A stretch of 64,000 nucleotides of DNA, from positions 100,526-164,525 of the forward strand of contig NZ_JAVIFX010000018.1 of assembly GCF_031157255.1 (NCBI RefSeq), in the 5' to 3' direction. The notes beneath the pieces were generated by a model. The model saw nothing but the letters and a program-made list of their open reading frames with translations, ran no database searches and was not told the DNA's origin. Positions 7,981 to 15,598 of this stretch are shown piece by piece. How positions within the stretch are numbered: position 1 is the stretch's first letter; each line of letters opens with the position of its first letter. The DNA comes from Bradyrhizobium sp. LHD-71. GTDB taxonomy: Bacteria > Pseudomonadota > Alphaproteobacteria > Rhizobiales > Xanthobacteraceae. The translations under genes and the position numbers were made by a program.

Positions 7981-8142
7981 CTACCCCGCCGGTTCACCCC
8001 GGCGGGTTTTTTTGCCGCGAAGATGGCGGCTCAGCGGTCGTCTCTTTTTTTCAGTTCGGGTTGCTTTGGCTACATACCAAAAGCCAAAAATGGCTCCGAC
8101 GATCATCAGAAGCCCCATCCCAAACAGCAATATCTCGGACAT
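7981..8142 (-). CDS. single-span membrane microprotein (53 aa)
   Basis: A minus-strand ATG at 8142 opens a 53-codon frame. Residues 3-24 are strongly hydrophobic (ILLFGMGLLMIVGAIFGFW), followed by a very basic tail with KKRRP and GKKTRRG. The last 11 codons are the reverse complement of a strong rho-independent terminator that acts on the plus strand, so the tail may be coincidental read-through. No SD is evident. Family unknown. Confidence 0.4.
   Translation of the reverse strand: MSEILLFGMGLLMIVGAIFGFWYVAKATRTEKKRRPLSRHLRGKKTRRGEPAG
7985..8013 (+). terminator. strong intrinsic terminator
   Basis: CCCGCCGG and CCGGCGGG form a perfect 8-bp GC stem (7985-7992 with 7999-8006) around the loop TTCACC, followed at once by seven T residues. 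It would stop plus-strand transcription coming from the 7.1-7.9 kb ORFs, whose last stop lies about 130 bp upstream. Confidence 0.75.
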
Positions 8143-8154
8143 TTGCTTTTAGCG

Positions 8155-8170
8155 CCGCCTCAGTTGGCGG
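8155..8170. repeat. second copy of the CCGCCTCAGTTGGCGG stem-loop
   Basis: This 16-bp palindromic core is identical to 7044-7059. On the minus strand the loop supplies a TGA that closes a short remnant frame (ending GRETAN), just as the first copy closes the RHH remnant (ending NEAAN). Two gene remnants thus share a terminator-like tail that includes their stop codon. Confidence 0.5.
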
Positions 8171-8245
8171 TCTCTCTTCCGATCTGTCGGTCGGCCTTGC
8201 CGACCTGCTTGGGCGTGTCAGTTTAAATCCTGCAATAATCATAGC

Positions 8246-8350
8246 CTACTTCTCGATCTTTGGCGCCCCGTCACCACGCCAGATCATTACCGCTACCAGA
8301 AGCAAGGCCACGCTAACGACGGCCCATATTGCTACCTCCTCGGCAAGCAC
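8246..8350 (-). CDS. single-span membrane microprotein (34 aa)
   Basis: A GTG start at 8350 preceded by AGGAG at good spacing opens a 34-codon frame. It encodes an acidic N-terminus (MLAEEV), one hydrophobic span (IWAVVSVALLLVAVMIW) and a charged tail RGDGAPKIEK. The SD and the clean membrane segment make this a credible small membrane protein although it is far below usual gene-calling limits. The partner or role is unknown. It lies 104 bp upstream of the other minus-strand microprotein. Confidence 0.5.
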   Translation of the reverse strand: MLAEEVAIWAVVSVALLLVAVMIWRGDGAPKIEK

Positions 8351-8442
8351 TTTGTCTCCTCTGCTTCCTTTGGACCGGTTTCCGCGCCTGGTGATGCTCG
8401 GATGATGGCCTGGCCGATGCTGTTCGCCAGCCCGTTGGCGGT

Positions 8443-8491
8443 TAGCGTACCGTTCATTTTGGAGTGCACAGTTGAACCATCATCTGCATGA
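8443..8491 (+). repeat. imperfect direct repeat, copy 1
   Basis: Begins TAGCGTACCGTTCATTTTGG and ends CATCATCTGCATG. It aligns with 9109-9157 over about 48 bp at roughly 80% identity with a single-base indel. This copy lies 47 bp upstream of the 42-aa microprotein and overlaps its EcfG-like -35 element. Confidence 0.6.
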
Positions 8492-8497
8492 TGCGTT
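8473..8497 (+). promoter_or_regulatory. EcfG-like promoter (one mismatch)
   Basis: TGAAC-N16-CGTT differs from the EcfG consensus GGAAC-N16/17-CGTT at one base of the -35 element. Its -10 lies 41 bp before the ATG of the 42-aa microprotein, a normal leader length. The pattern is short, so chance cannot be excluded. Confidence 0.45.
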
Positions 8498-8537
8498 TGT
8501 TGCACAGATATAGCAGCAAACAGGGAGGCAACGAGAC

Positions 8538-8666
8538 ATGGACAATCGGGTCATCGCGGGTGTTGCCGCGGCTATCGTTGTTCTTGCGCTGCTTGGTTGG
8601 TCTGGTGGCTGGTTCGGGGATGAGACCACCGCACCGACGACGCCACCAACCGGGCAAACGAAGTAA
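8538..8666 (+). CDS. single-span membrane microprotein (42 aa)
   Basis: ATG to TAA, 42 residues, with GGAGG nine bases upstream. The protein has a four-residue head (MDNR), one hydrophobic segment (VIAGVAAAIVVLALLGW, about 5-21) and a short Thr/Pro-rich tail (TTAPTTPPTGQTK). This is the best supported of the microproteins here because SD, membrane span and an upstream EcfG-like promoter coincide. Orientation is probably C-terminus out or in the periplasm, not certain. A general stress role is inferred from the promoter only. Confidence 0.65.
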   Translation: MDNRVIAGVAAAIVVLALLGWSGGWFGDETTAPTTPPTGQTK

Positions 8667-8858
8667 GAGCACGGCGGCCGCCGCATTCCGCGCGCCTTCG
8701 CCAAGCCAATGCCGTTTGGCTCTCCAGGCAAGGCCAGGACGCAAGTGGTGCATTGAATTTGAAGGGGGGCGGGAAGATCCCGGAAACGAAGACCGACGCT
8801 TGTTTGTCACGGCACGAGGGTAAAGTCGTCGCGCAGCATCGTTTCGGGTTCTTATCGT

Positions 8859-9062
8859 ATGGACCGGGAAACTTTGGTCGCCGCTTTAAAGACGGTCGAC
8901 CGGCACATAGCACAAATCCAAGCTGAGATAGAGCGCCTCAGACTTGAGATCGACAAATTGGACCGCGCTGGACGCGCCACGGCAGATGTGCGGGTTGTTG
9001 TTGATAAACTCGAGGAGGCGCTCGGTCTTTACTTCGAGTATCGCCAGCAACTCAGCGACTAA
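8859..9062 (+). CDS. small coiled-coil protein
   Basis: 67 residues, almost wholly helical and highly charged. Heptad-like Leu/Ile spacing runs from residue 5 to 55 (IAQIQAEIERLRLEIDKL), giving a predicted two-helix coiled coil with a break at GRATAD. It has no signal peptide, membrane segment or recognised domain. No obvious SD precedes the ATG, but composition and codon use support it. It is oriented like the 42-aa microprotein 190 bp upstream. Confidence 0.6.
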   Translation: MDRETLVAALKTVDRHIAQIQAEIERLRLEIDKLDRAGRATADVRVVVDKLEEALGLYFEYRQQLSD

Positions 9063-9108
9063 GACTAAACGCGCCAGGGAGCGCTCAACGCCCCTTTAGC
9101 TGCCACTA

Positions 9109-9157
9109 TAGCGTACCGTTTCATTTTGGGCTGTGTAGCTAAACCGTCATCTGCTTG
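9109..9157 (+). repeat. imperfect direct repeat, copy 2
   Basis: Matches 8443-8491 from TAGCGTACCGTT through the CATCTGC block. Here the EcfG-like bases are not kept and no convincing gene follows, so this copy looks like a decayed duplicate of an upstream regulatory region. Confidence 0.55.
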
Positions 9158-9169
9158 TCGCAGCGTCAC

Positions 9170-9373
9170 TCATTCACGCCGTCGGCTGGACGTGCGGTTT
9201 GGATTATCGATCCAAAGATGCTCACGATCGCCGGTGACCCCCTCGGCGACGTCGTCGATCGCCCACAACAGTCGCTCCAGTCGCTCGTACAGGTCTCGCC
9301 CCGGATCTTCACCACGGCGCAGGCGCGCGTGGTCATATGCCGGGCGCGAGACAGCGCGGCGAGGTATTCCTCG
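9170..9373 (-). pseudogene. remnant of a small hypothetical gene
   Basis: A minus-strand frame ending at a TGA (9170-9172) reads as a coherent charged helix, RDLYERLERLLWAIDDVAEG followed by TGDREHLWIDN. Upstream it continues as AYDHARLRRGEDPG and then loses protein-like character without an ATG or GTG. A neighbouring frame also looks coding upstream (SEEYLAALSRARH), hinting at a frameshift at a GGGG run. No family is recognised. Confidence 0.33.
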
Positions 9374-9584
9374 CTGTCGTGAAGCCTGTGATGGCGGGGC
9401 GATCGGGCCATCCCGCTTAGAGAGAACGAATGGAGAACGGAGTCAAGCACACCGCCCCGGGGCGATGATCTGGCGCGGTTCGCCAGCATCTCAGCTATGC
9501 GGAATGTGGCCCCCGGCGTAGCCCCAATCGATTTTTCGCTATTTTTGGGCTTTCAGGAGTTCGGCCCAACTCCTTGATATTGCT

Positions 9585-9659
9585 TGGCTCCCCGGGCCGG
9601 ATTCGAACCAGCGACCAACCGGTTAACAGCCGGTTGCTCTACCACTGAGCTACCGGGGA
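9585..9659 (-). tRNA. tRNA-Asn (GTT)
   Basis: The minus strand folds as a complete cloverleaf: acceptor TCCCCGG with CCGGGGA, D-arm GCTCAGTGGTAGAGC, anticodon arm ACCGG-CTGTTAA-CCGGT with anticodon GTT, T-arm GCTGG-TTCGAAT-CCGGC, discriminator G and an encoded CCA. It lies at the edge of the small-ORF and gene-remnant stretch, a common boundary for integrated elements. Confidence 0.97.
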
Positions 9660-9771
9660 ACGGCGCGAAGCAGCCTCAGCAATGAGCGCTGCCTATAACA
9701 AAGCGTCTCCGTGTTGCAAAGGACGAAATGTCCTTATCAAACGGTGCGCTCAGGTTGGAAGGAAGAAGGAG

Positions 9772-9845
9772 TGGAGGCCACGACCAGAATTGAACTGGTG
9801 TAAACGGTTTTGCAGACCGCTGCGTAACCACTCCGCCACGTGGCC
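9772..9845 (-). tRNA. tRNA-Cys (GCA)
   Basis: The minus strand gives acceptor GGCCACG with CGTGGCC, a D-arm GGCGGAGTGGTTACGCAG, anticodon arm CGGTCTGCAAAACCG with anticodon GCA, T-arm with TTCAATT, discriminator T and an encoded CCA. It is 112 bp upstream of tRNA-Asn on the same strand. Confidence 0.96.
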
Positions 9846-9879
9846 CTAACCGGGCGAGTTGTTACAGGTTGCTATACAC

Positions 9880-10023
9880 TTAAGCAACCTCGCCGCCCTC
9901 CACTCGAGCGAAATTCTGAAACTCAAAACTGCGGCCTTTAACCTTATCGGCCGCGCGGAACAGGGCGTCGACCGAAGCGCCGCGCACGTTCAGCAAAATG
10001 CAGACGCAGCGCCCGTCATCCAT
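9880..10023 (-). CDS. small conserved-looking protein (47 aa) upstream of tRNA-Cys
   Basis: A minus-strand ATG at 10023 with GGAG six bases upstream opens 47 codons to a TAA. The peptide MDDGRCVCILLNVRGASVD continues with an ALFRAADKVKGRSFEFQNFA helix-strand and ends VEGGEVA. It has two near-adjacent cysteines and a compact alpha/beta pattern, with no membrane segment. It lies 34 bp from tRNA-Cys on the same strand and could share its transcript. No homologue is recognised; composition and SD support a real gene. Confidence 0.55.
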   Translation of the reverse strand: MDDGRCVCILLNVRGASVDALFRAADKVKGRSFEFQNFARVEGGEVA

Positions 10024-10087
10024 GCCGACTCCAACGTCGTTCGCCCCTGAATGGCGTCCGTTGCCAGCGCATTTATCGAAGCAGCTC

Positions 10088-10969
10088 TCAAGGCGCCTGG
10101 TAGTGAAACGTCCAGAGCAGGCTCTCGCTCAGCCCTTTCAGGGCCTCGACCGCATCCGGGCGCTCGCGCGCAACGGCGGTCACCAGCGCGTCGGCCAGCG
10201 CGAAGATCGCGCTCGGCGAGTTCGGCAGCAGCCGATTCCGCGCTGGAGCGAGTAGCGCGAAGTCGGCGATCGGCACCAGCGGCGACGTCAGTCCGTCGGT
10301 GAGCGCCAGCACGGGCGTACCGCGCTTCTTCGCGAAATTGCAGAGCTCGACCGTCGAGCGCGAGTAGCGTGGCATCGAAATCGCGATCACGAGATCGTCC
10401 GGACCGGCCGAGAGCATGTGTCGCATCGCATGCGTCGGTCCGCCGCGCGAGGCGGCGAAAATGACGTCGGCATCGAGATAGAGCGCAAGCCCATCCTCGA
10501 GGAACGAAGCAACATGATGGCTCGCGCCCATGCCGACGACAAAGATGCGCTGCGCCTTGAGTAATGCCGCCAGCGCGCGCGTAACCGTCGTTTCATCAAG
10601 CCCGGCAATGGCCTCTTCGATATTGGCCGCCTCGTCCTTGAGAGCGCCCACCAGCGCCGCAAAGGGCGAAGCTGTGATGCTGCGCGCATCCACCATGTTC
10701 GCCACCGGCGCCATGGCGAGCTTGAGTGCCTCCGAGAGCGCCGCGCGGAACTCGCCGTAGTTGGCGTATCCGAGGGCACGGACGAAACGGGTCACGGTCG
10801 CAGTCGAGGCGCCGCTCTTCTCCGCCAGCCCCTCGATCGTCATCGTCGCCGTGTCGAGCGGGTTCTGCAGCACGAAATCGGCGGCCTTGCGATGCCCGTT
10901 GCTCAGCGACGGATAGACGGTGGCGATGCGGTTTGCCAGGTCCGTCGTCGCTTTCAGAACCGGTGACAT
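10088..10969 (-). CDS. MurR/RpiR-family transcriptional regulator
   Basis: A cytoplasmic repressor/activator of 293 residues from the ATG at 10969; an ATG at 11005 would add 12 residues but lies between the arms of a probable operator. The N-terminal RpiR HTH covers about 20-80 (TIEGLAEKSGASTATVTRFV is the recognition region). The C-terminal SIS domain starts about 142 with IFVVGMGASHH and would bind a phosphosugar or related ligand. It diverges from the peptide-type ABC operon and most likely controls it. The SIS ligand is unknown and need not be a sugar phosphate. Confidence 0.9.
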   Translation of the reverse strand: MSPVLKATTDLANRIATVYPSLSNGHRKAADFVLQNPLDTATMTIEGLAEKSGASTATVTRFVRALGYANYGEFRAALSEALKLAMAPVANMVDARSITASPFAALVGALKDEAANIEEAIAGLDETTVTRALAALLKAQRIFVVGMGASHHVASFLEDGLALYLDADVIFAASRGGPTHAMRHMLSAGPDDLVIAISMPRYSRSTVELCNFAKKRGTPVLALTDGLTSPLVPIADFALLAPARNRLLPNSPSAIFALADALVTAVARERPDAVEALKGLSESLLWTFHYQAP

Positions 10970-10997
10970 GACGCGACCATCCGATTGACGTTGGATA

Positions 10998-11025
10998 ATT
11001 TTCATGTTTGCTAATCGACGAAAAT
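10998..11025. promoter_or_regulatory. inverted repeat, candidate RpiR operator
   Basis: ATTTTC (10998-11003) and GAAAAT (11020-11025) are inverted across a 16-bp spacer in the regulator/ABC-operon divergent region. RpiR-type proteins often bind short A/T inverted repeats near their own promoter. The assignment rests on position and symmetry only. Confidence 0.35.
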
Positions 11026-11069
11026 AAATTTGTCAAAAACTGCCCCCAGCCAAGGGAATGGAGATCGAG

Positions 11070-12680
11070 ATGCGCAAGCAGCTCCTGCTCGCCTGTATTG
11101 CCGGCGCCTGCCTGAACGGCACCCCCGCCTGGTCGCAGACCCTGAAGATTGCGCTTGCCTCCGAGCCCACAGCGGTCGACCCGCACTATCACGACCTCAC
11201 CCCGAACAACGCGCTCGCCGCCCATATCTTTGACGCCCTGGTCCTGCAGGATGAGAAGCAGCAACTGAAGCCCGGCCTTGCCACCTCCTGGTCGAACGAC
11301 GGCAAGACCACATGGACCTTCAAGCTGCGGCCCGGCGTCAGCTTCTCGAACGGCAAGCCTTTCACCGCCGAGGACGTGGTCTTCACGTTCTGTCGCACGC
11401 TGAAGAACGAGACCAAGGTCTCCGGCTCCTTTGCTGACATCACCGGCGCCTTCGACAAGGTCGAGACGCCCGACCCGCAAACGCTCGTCATCACCACCAA
11501 AACGCCCGAGCCGCTGCTGCCGACCCTTCTCACCGGCCTGCCGATCCTGAGCGCCTCAATCGTCGAGCACGGCCCGATCAGCTACGACATCTCCAAGAAC
11601 TGCGGCGTGACCGGCGCATGGCCCGTGGTCAACGACTTCAATGACGGCAAGTCCGCCATCGGCACAGGCCCTTACAAGCTCAAGAGCTATGTCCGCGGTT
11701 CGGCTATCGAGCTCGAGCGCAACCCGAGCTACTGGGGCCAGGCCGAGCCCTGGGCCGTGGTGCGCTTTGTGCCGGTGACCAATGCCGGCCCGCGCCTCGC
11801 CGGCCTGCTTGCCGGCGACTACGACGTCATCGAGAACCCGGCCGCGCGCGATCTTAACCGCATCCGCAGCGACAAGCGCTTCGGCCATGTCATCACGCCG
11901 TCGACCCGTGTCATCTACTTTCAGCTCGATGTCGGTCGCGACCAGAGCCCCTTCGTCAAGGCGCCCGACGGCAAGAACCCGCTCAAGGACCCGCGCGTGC
12001 GCAAGGCGATGTCGCTGGCCATCGACCGCGACGCCATCGTCAAGCGTCTGATGGACGGTGCGGCCGAGCCAGCCTACCAGTACCTGCCGACCGGCATGTT
12101 CGGCACGATGGCGAAACCGGCCAAGCTCGAATACGACCCTGCGGCCGCCAAGAAGCTGCTCGCCGAAGCCGGCTATCCAAACGGCTTCCAGCTCACGCTC
12201 TCGACCACCAACGACCGCTACATCAACGACAGCCAGATCACCCAGGCGGTCGCGCAGTACCTGACCCAGATTGGTATCAAGGCCGAGGTCGACGCGATGA
12301 CCCGCGCGATCTACTTCCCGCGCCGCGCCAAGAAGGAGTTCAGTGTCGCGCTCGGCGGCTGGGGCTCCAGCAGCGGCGAGGCTTCCTCCTTTCTCCGTCA
12401 GTGGCCGGCCACCCCTGACGAGGCCAAGACCATGGGCGGCTCGAACTACGGACAGTACAAGAACGAGGAGTTCGACAAGACGATCCGCACCGCGATCTCG
12501 ACTCTCGACGATGCGAAACGCTCCGAGCTGCTGCAGCAGGCGGCCAGGCTCGTCCTTGCCGACAACGCTTTCATTCCGCTGCATTTCGAAAGCGGCATCT
12601 GGGCCTACAAGTCCGAGCTCAAGGTCGAAGGCCGCACCGATCAATTGACGCTCGCCATGTCGGTGAAGCCGGCCAAGTGA
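11070..12680 (+). CDS. ABC transporter substrate-binding protein, SBP_bac_5 (DppA/OppA-like)
   Basis: A 536-residue periplasmic solute-binding protein. The ATG at 11070 is chosen because GGAG lies eight bases upstream. A Sec signal peptide (about 1-23, cleaved at WSQ) precedes the family 5 binding fold: LKIALASEPTAVDPHYHD at the mature N-terminus, a WTFKLRPGVSFSNGKPFTAEDVVF block, then GTGPYKLKSY and a DPRVRKAMSLAIDRD helix. Family members bind peptides, nickel, sugars or opines, so peptide specificity is not shown. It is first in a six-gene operon (SBP, two permeases, two ATPases, hydrolase). Confidence 0.92.
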   Translation: MRKQLLLACIAGACLNGTPAWSQTLKIALASEPTAVDPHYHDLTPNNALAAHIFDALVLQDEKQQLKPGLATSWSNDGKTTWTFKLRPGVSFSNGKPFTAEDVVFTFCRTLKNETKVSGSFADITGAFDKVETPDPQTLVITTKTPEPLLPTLLTGLPILSASIVEHGPISYDISKNCGVTGAWPVVNDFNDGKSAIGTGPYKLKSYVRGSAIELERNPSYWGQAEPWAVVRFVPVTNAGPRLAGLLAGDYDVIENPAARDLNRIRSDKRFGHVITPSTRVIYFQLDVGRDQSPFVKAPDGKNPLKDPRVRKAMSLAIDRDAIVKRLMDGAAEPAYQYLPTGMFGTMAKPAKLEYDPAAAKKLLAEAGYPNGFQLTLSTTNDRYINDSQITQAVAQYLTQIGIKAEVDAMTRAIYFPRRAKKEFSVALGGWGSSSGEASSFLRQWPATPDEAKTMGGSNYGQYKNEEFDKTIRTAISTLDDAKRSELLQQAARLVLADNAFIPLHFESGIWAYKSELKVEGRTDQLTLAMSVKPAK

Positions 12681-12732
12681 GCTCCGTCGTGGTGAGCCAG
12701 ATCGACCACGCAATGAATATGAGACGTCAGCG

Positions 12733-13710
12733 ATGACGGCCTACGTCCTGCAGCGGCTCCTTCAGAGCGTCTTCGTGCTGCTGGCGGTCTCCGTCGTCGT
12801 ATTCTTCGCCGTATACGGCATTGGCGATCCGATCGAGCTCCTGGTCTCGCCGCAGGTTAGCGCCGCCGAACGCACAGCGCTGATTCAGCGTCTCGGGCTC
12901 GACCTGCCGGTCTGGCAGCAGTACTTCGTTTTCATGGGCAACGCCTTGAAGGGCGACCTCGGTCGTTCTTTTGTGCACGGCGTCCCGGCGATCGAGCTTA
13001 TCCTCGCCCGCCTGCCCGCCACCTTCGAGCTCGTGCTGCTGGCAATGACGATCGCGGTCGCGCTCGGCGTGCCGCTCGGAATGATGGCCGGGCTTGATCC
13101 GGAGAGCCGTCCTGCCCGCATCATCATGGCCGGCACCGTGCTCGGCTACTCGCTGCCGAATTTCTGGAAAGGCATGATGCTGATCCTGCTCTTCGCCGTC
13201 GTGCTCGGCTGGGTGCCGACGGCAGGCCGCGGCGAGACGGTCTCGTTTTTCGGCGTCCAGACCAGTTTGTTCACGCTCGACGGGCTGCACCACCTGATCT
13301 TGCCGGCGCTCAACCTCGCCATTCCCAACATGGCGTTGATGGTCAGTCTCGTCGCTGCCGGCACGGCCGAGACGATGACGCAGGACTACGTCAAATACGC
13401 CCGCGCCAAGGGCGTGCGCCGCAGCCGCATCGTCGGGCGGCATGTGCTTCGCAACATCCTTATTCCGGTCGTCACTGTGGTTGGCGTCGAGTTCGGCAGC
13501 CTCGTTGCCTTCTCGACGATCACCGAAACGGTCTTCGCTTGGCCCGGCATGGGGAAGCTTCTGATCGAATCGATCTACCAGCTCGACCGCCCGGTGGTCG
13601 TTGCCTACATCCTGCTGGCGACGCTGCTCTTCGTCGCCGTCAACTTTCTCGTCGATATTCTTTACGCCGCGCTCGACCCTCGCGTGAAACTCGCCGGAGA
13701 GATGGCATGA
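12733..13710 (+). CDS. ABC transporter permease, DppB-like
   Basis: 325 residues with six membrane segments. It shows the family 5 permease opening (YVLQRLLQSVFVLLAVSVV) and the cytoplasmic EAA loop that contacts the ATPase (YVKYARAKGVRRSRIVGRHV), followed by WPGMGKLL typical of DppB/OppB. It starts 52 bp after the binding protein and its TGA overlaps the next ATG (ATGA), indicating translational coupling. Together with the DppC-like partner it forms the membrane channel. Confidence 0.93.
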   Translation: MTAYVLQRLLQSVFVLLAVSVVVFFAVYGIGDPIELLVSPQVSAAERTALIQRLGLDLPVWQQYFVFMGNALKGDLGRSFVHGVPAIELILARLPATFELVLLAMTIAVALGVPLGMMAGLDPESRPARIIMAGTVLGYSLPNFWKGMMLILLFAVVLGWVPTAGRGETVSFFGVQTSLFTLDGLHHLILPALNLAIPNMALMVSLVAAGTAETMTQDYVKYARAKGVRRSRIVGRHVLRNILIPVVTVVGVEFGSLVAFSTITETVFAWPGMGKLLIESIYQLDRPVVVAYILLATLLFVAVNFLVDILYAALDPRVKLAGEMA

Positions 13711-14621
13711 GCACGCCCGAAACCATCGCAGCGAGCGTGCCCGTTCATGCCGAGACGCCTTTGCGGCAGAAGGTGCTCCGACGCATCCGCAATCGGCCGA
13801 CGATGCAAGGCGCCGCGATCCTGCTCGGCATTCTTGTCCTCCTTGCATTGCTCGCGCCGGTGATCGCGCCGCAGGACCCGCATGATCTCGCCTCGCTTAG
13901 CGTCATGGACAACCGGCTGGCGCCTGGCGAGGCCGGCATGAACGGCATGACCTACTGGCTCGGCACAGACTCGCAGGGCCGCGACATGCTGAGCGCGATC
14001 CTCTACGGCCTGCGCACCAGCCTGCTCGTCGGCCTCTCCGCCACCGCCGGCGCACTTCTCATCGGCATCATGGCTGGCCTCGTCGCGGCGCAATTTGGTG
14101 GCGCAGTCGATGCCGTGATCATGCGCATCGTCGACTTCATGCTCGGCTTTCCCTCGATCCTTGTGGCACTCGTGCTGCTGGCCTCGATCGGCCGTGGCGT
14201 CGACAAGGTCATCCTCGCGATCGTGCTGGTGCAATGGGCGCAATATGCCCGGCTGATGCGGGCGGCAGCACTGGTCGAGCGCCGCAAGGAATACATCGAG
14301 GCTGCGGTCAACTTCGGCCTGCCGACCCGCCACATCATGTTGGCGCATCTGCTGCCGAATTCGATCGGCTCGGTGCTCGTCGTGGCGACGATCAGTATCG
14401 CTTCGGCGATCACGCTGGAGGCCACGCTTTCGTTCCTGGGCGTTGGCGTCCCCGTGACGCAGCCATCCCTTGGTCTGCTCATCGCCAACGGCTTCGAGTT
14501 TCTGCTCTCCGGCGAATACTGGATTGCCGTCTTTCCGGGCATTGCCCTTGTCCTGCTGATCATGTCACTCAACCTTGTCGGCACGCGTCTGCGCCGCAGC
14601 TTCAATGTGCGGGGCTCATGA
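13707..14621 (+). CDS. ABC transporter permease, DppC-like
   Basis: 304 residues from the ATG overlapping the upstream stop. A cytoplasmic N-terminus (about 35 residues) precedes the first span, then the DppC hallmark GTDSQGRDMLSAILYGLRTSL-type segment near 90, and an EAA loop (YIEAAVNFGLPTRHIMLAHLL). Late residues LEATLSFLGVGVPVTQPSLG are also typical. It ends in ATGA with the next gene. It pairs with the DppB-like permease as a heterodimer in the inner membrane. Confidence 0.93.
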   Translation: MSTPETIAASVPVHAETPLRQKVLRRIRNRPTMQGAAILLGILVLLALLAPVIAPQDPHDLASLSVMDNRLAPGEAGMNGMTYWLGTDSQGRDMLSAILYGLRTSLLVGLSATAGALLIGIMAGLVAAQFGGAVDAVIMRIVDFMLGFPSILVALVLLASIGRGVDKVILAIVLVQWAQYARLMRAAALVERRKEYIEAAVNFGLPTRHIMLAHLLPNSIGSVLVVATISIASAITLEATLSFLGVGVPVTQPSLGLLIANGFEFLLSGEYWIAVFPGIALVLLIMSLNLVGTRLRRSFNVRGS

Positions 14622-15598
14622 GCGACGAGCTGCTCGAAGTGCGAGGCCTTCGGACCGTGTTTCATGCGCTGGACGGCGCCTGGCCGGCCGTCGACGGCGT
14701 CGACCTTACCGTCAGGCGCGGCGAGGTGCTCGGCCTCGTCGGCGAATCCGGTTCGGGCAAATCGGTCACCGGTTTCTCGCTGGTCCAGCTCATCGATCCG
14801 CCCGGTGAGATCGTCGCCGGCGAGATCCTGTTCGCCGGAGAAGACCTGCGCGCAGCGTCGGAGGAGCGTCTGCGCAGTCTGCGCGGCGATCGGATCGCGA
14901 TGATCTTCCAGGATCCCCTGATGACGCTGAACCCGGTGCTCAGCATTGGCGAGCAGATGAGCGAAGCGATCCTCGAGCATCGAAACTGTTCGAGGCAGGA
15001 AGCGCTGGCCGAGGCCGCCAAGGCTCTGGCTCGCGTCGGTATCTCCTCACCCGAGTCCCGGCTGAAACAATATCCGCACGAGTTTTCTGGCGGCATGCGC
15101 CAGCGCGTCGCGATCGCGACCGCCTTGCTCAACGCGCCGGATTTGATCATAGCCGACGAGCCGACCACCGCCCTCGACGTCACCATCCAGAGCCAGATCC
15201 TGTTCGAGGTCCAGAAGCTCAGCCGGGAATCGTCGACAGCCGTGCTCTGGATCACGCATGATCTCGCAGTGGTCGCCGAGCTCGCCGACCGGGTTGCAGT
15301 GATGTATGCCGGCCGCATCGTCGAGATCGGTCCCGTCGATGCCGTGCTCGACCGGCCGCGCCACCCCTATACGCTCGGGCTGCTCAATTCCTCCACTTCG
15401 ATGGTCGAGGTCGGTCAGCGCCTGAACCAGATCGACGGCGCTGCTCCGCGCATCGATTCACGCCCGAGCGGCTGCCCGTTCCGGCCGCGCTGTCCGCGCG
15501 CGCTGCCGGTCTGCAGCGATCAGGATCCGGAGCCGCTGAGCGAAGGCGAGCGCGCCTTCCGTTGCCACAACCCGGTCGCGCACGAGGCCGTGGCATGA
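14618..15598 (+). CDS. ABC transporter ATP-binding protein, DppD-like
   Basis: A 326-residue nucleotide-binding subunit with Walker [10 protein letters not shown]-loop [11 protein letters not shown], signature [15 protein letters not shown], Walker [13 protein letters not shown] and the H-loop in WITHDLAVV. The C-terminal oligopeptide/dipeptide transporter extension contains the four-cysteine cluster [14 protein letters not shown], which in some homologues binds an Fe-S cluster. It overlaps both neighbours by the ATGA arrangement. Confidence 0.94.
   Translation: MSDELLEVRGLRTVFHALDGAWPAVDGVDLTVRRGEVLGLVGESGSGKSVTGFSLVQLIDPPGEIVAGEILFAGEDLRAASEERLRSLRGDRIAMIFQDPLMTLNPVLSIGEQMSEAILEHRNCSRQEALAEAAKALARVGISSPESRLKQYPHEFSGGMRQRVAIATALLNAPDLIIADEPTTALDVTIQSQILFEVQKLSRESSTAVLWITHDLAVVAELADRVAVMYAGRIVEIGPVDAVLDRPRHPYTLGLLNSSTSMVEVGQRLNQIDGAAPRIDSRPSGCPFRPRCPRALPVCSDQDPEPLSEGERAFRCHNPVAHEAVA

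Noticed and set aside
9155..9382. 75-codon plus-strand ORF
   Set aside because: Starts at TTG and lies opposite a more protein-like minus-strand frame; composition is not convincing.
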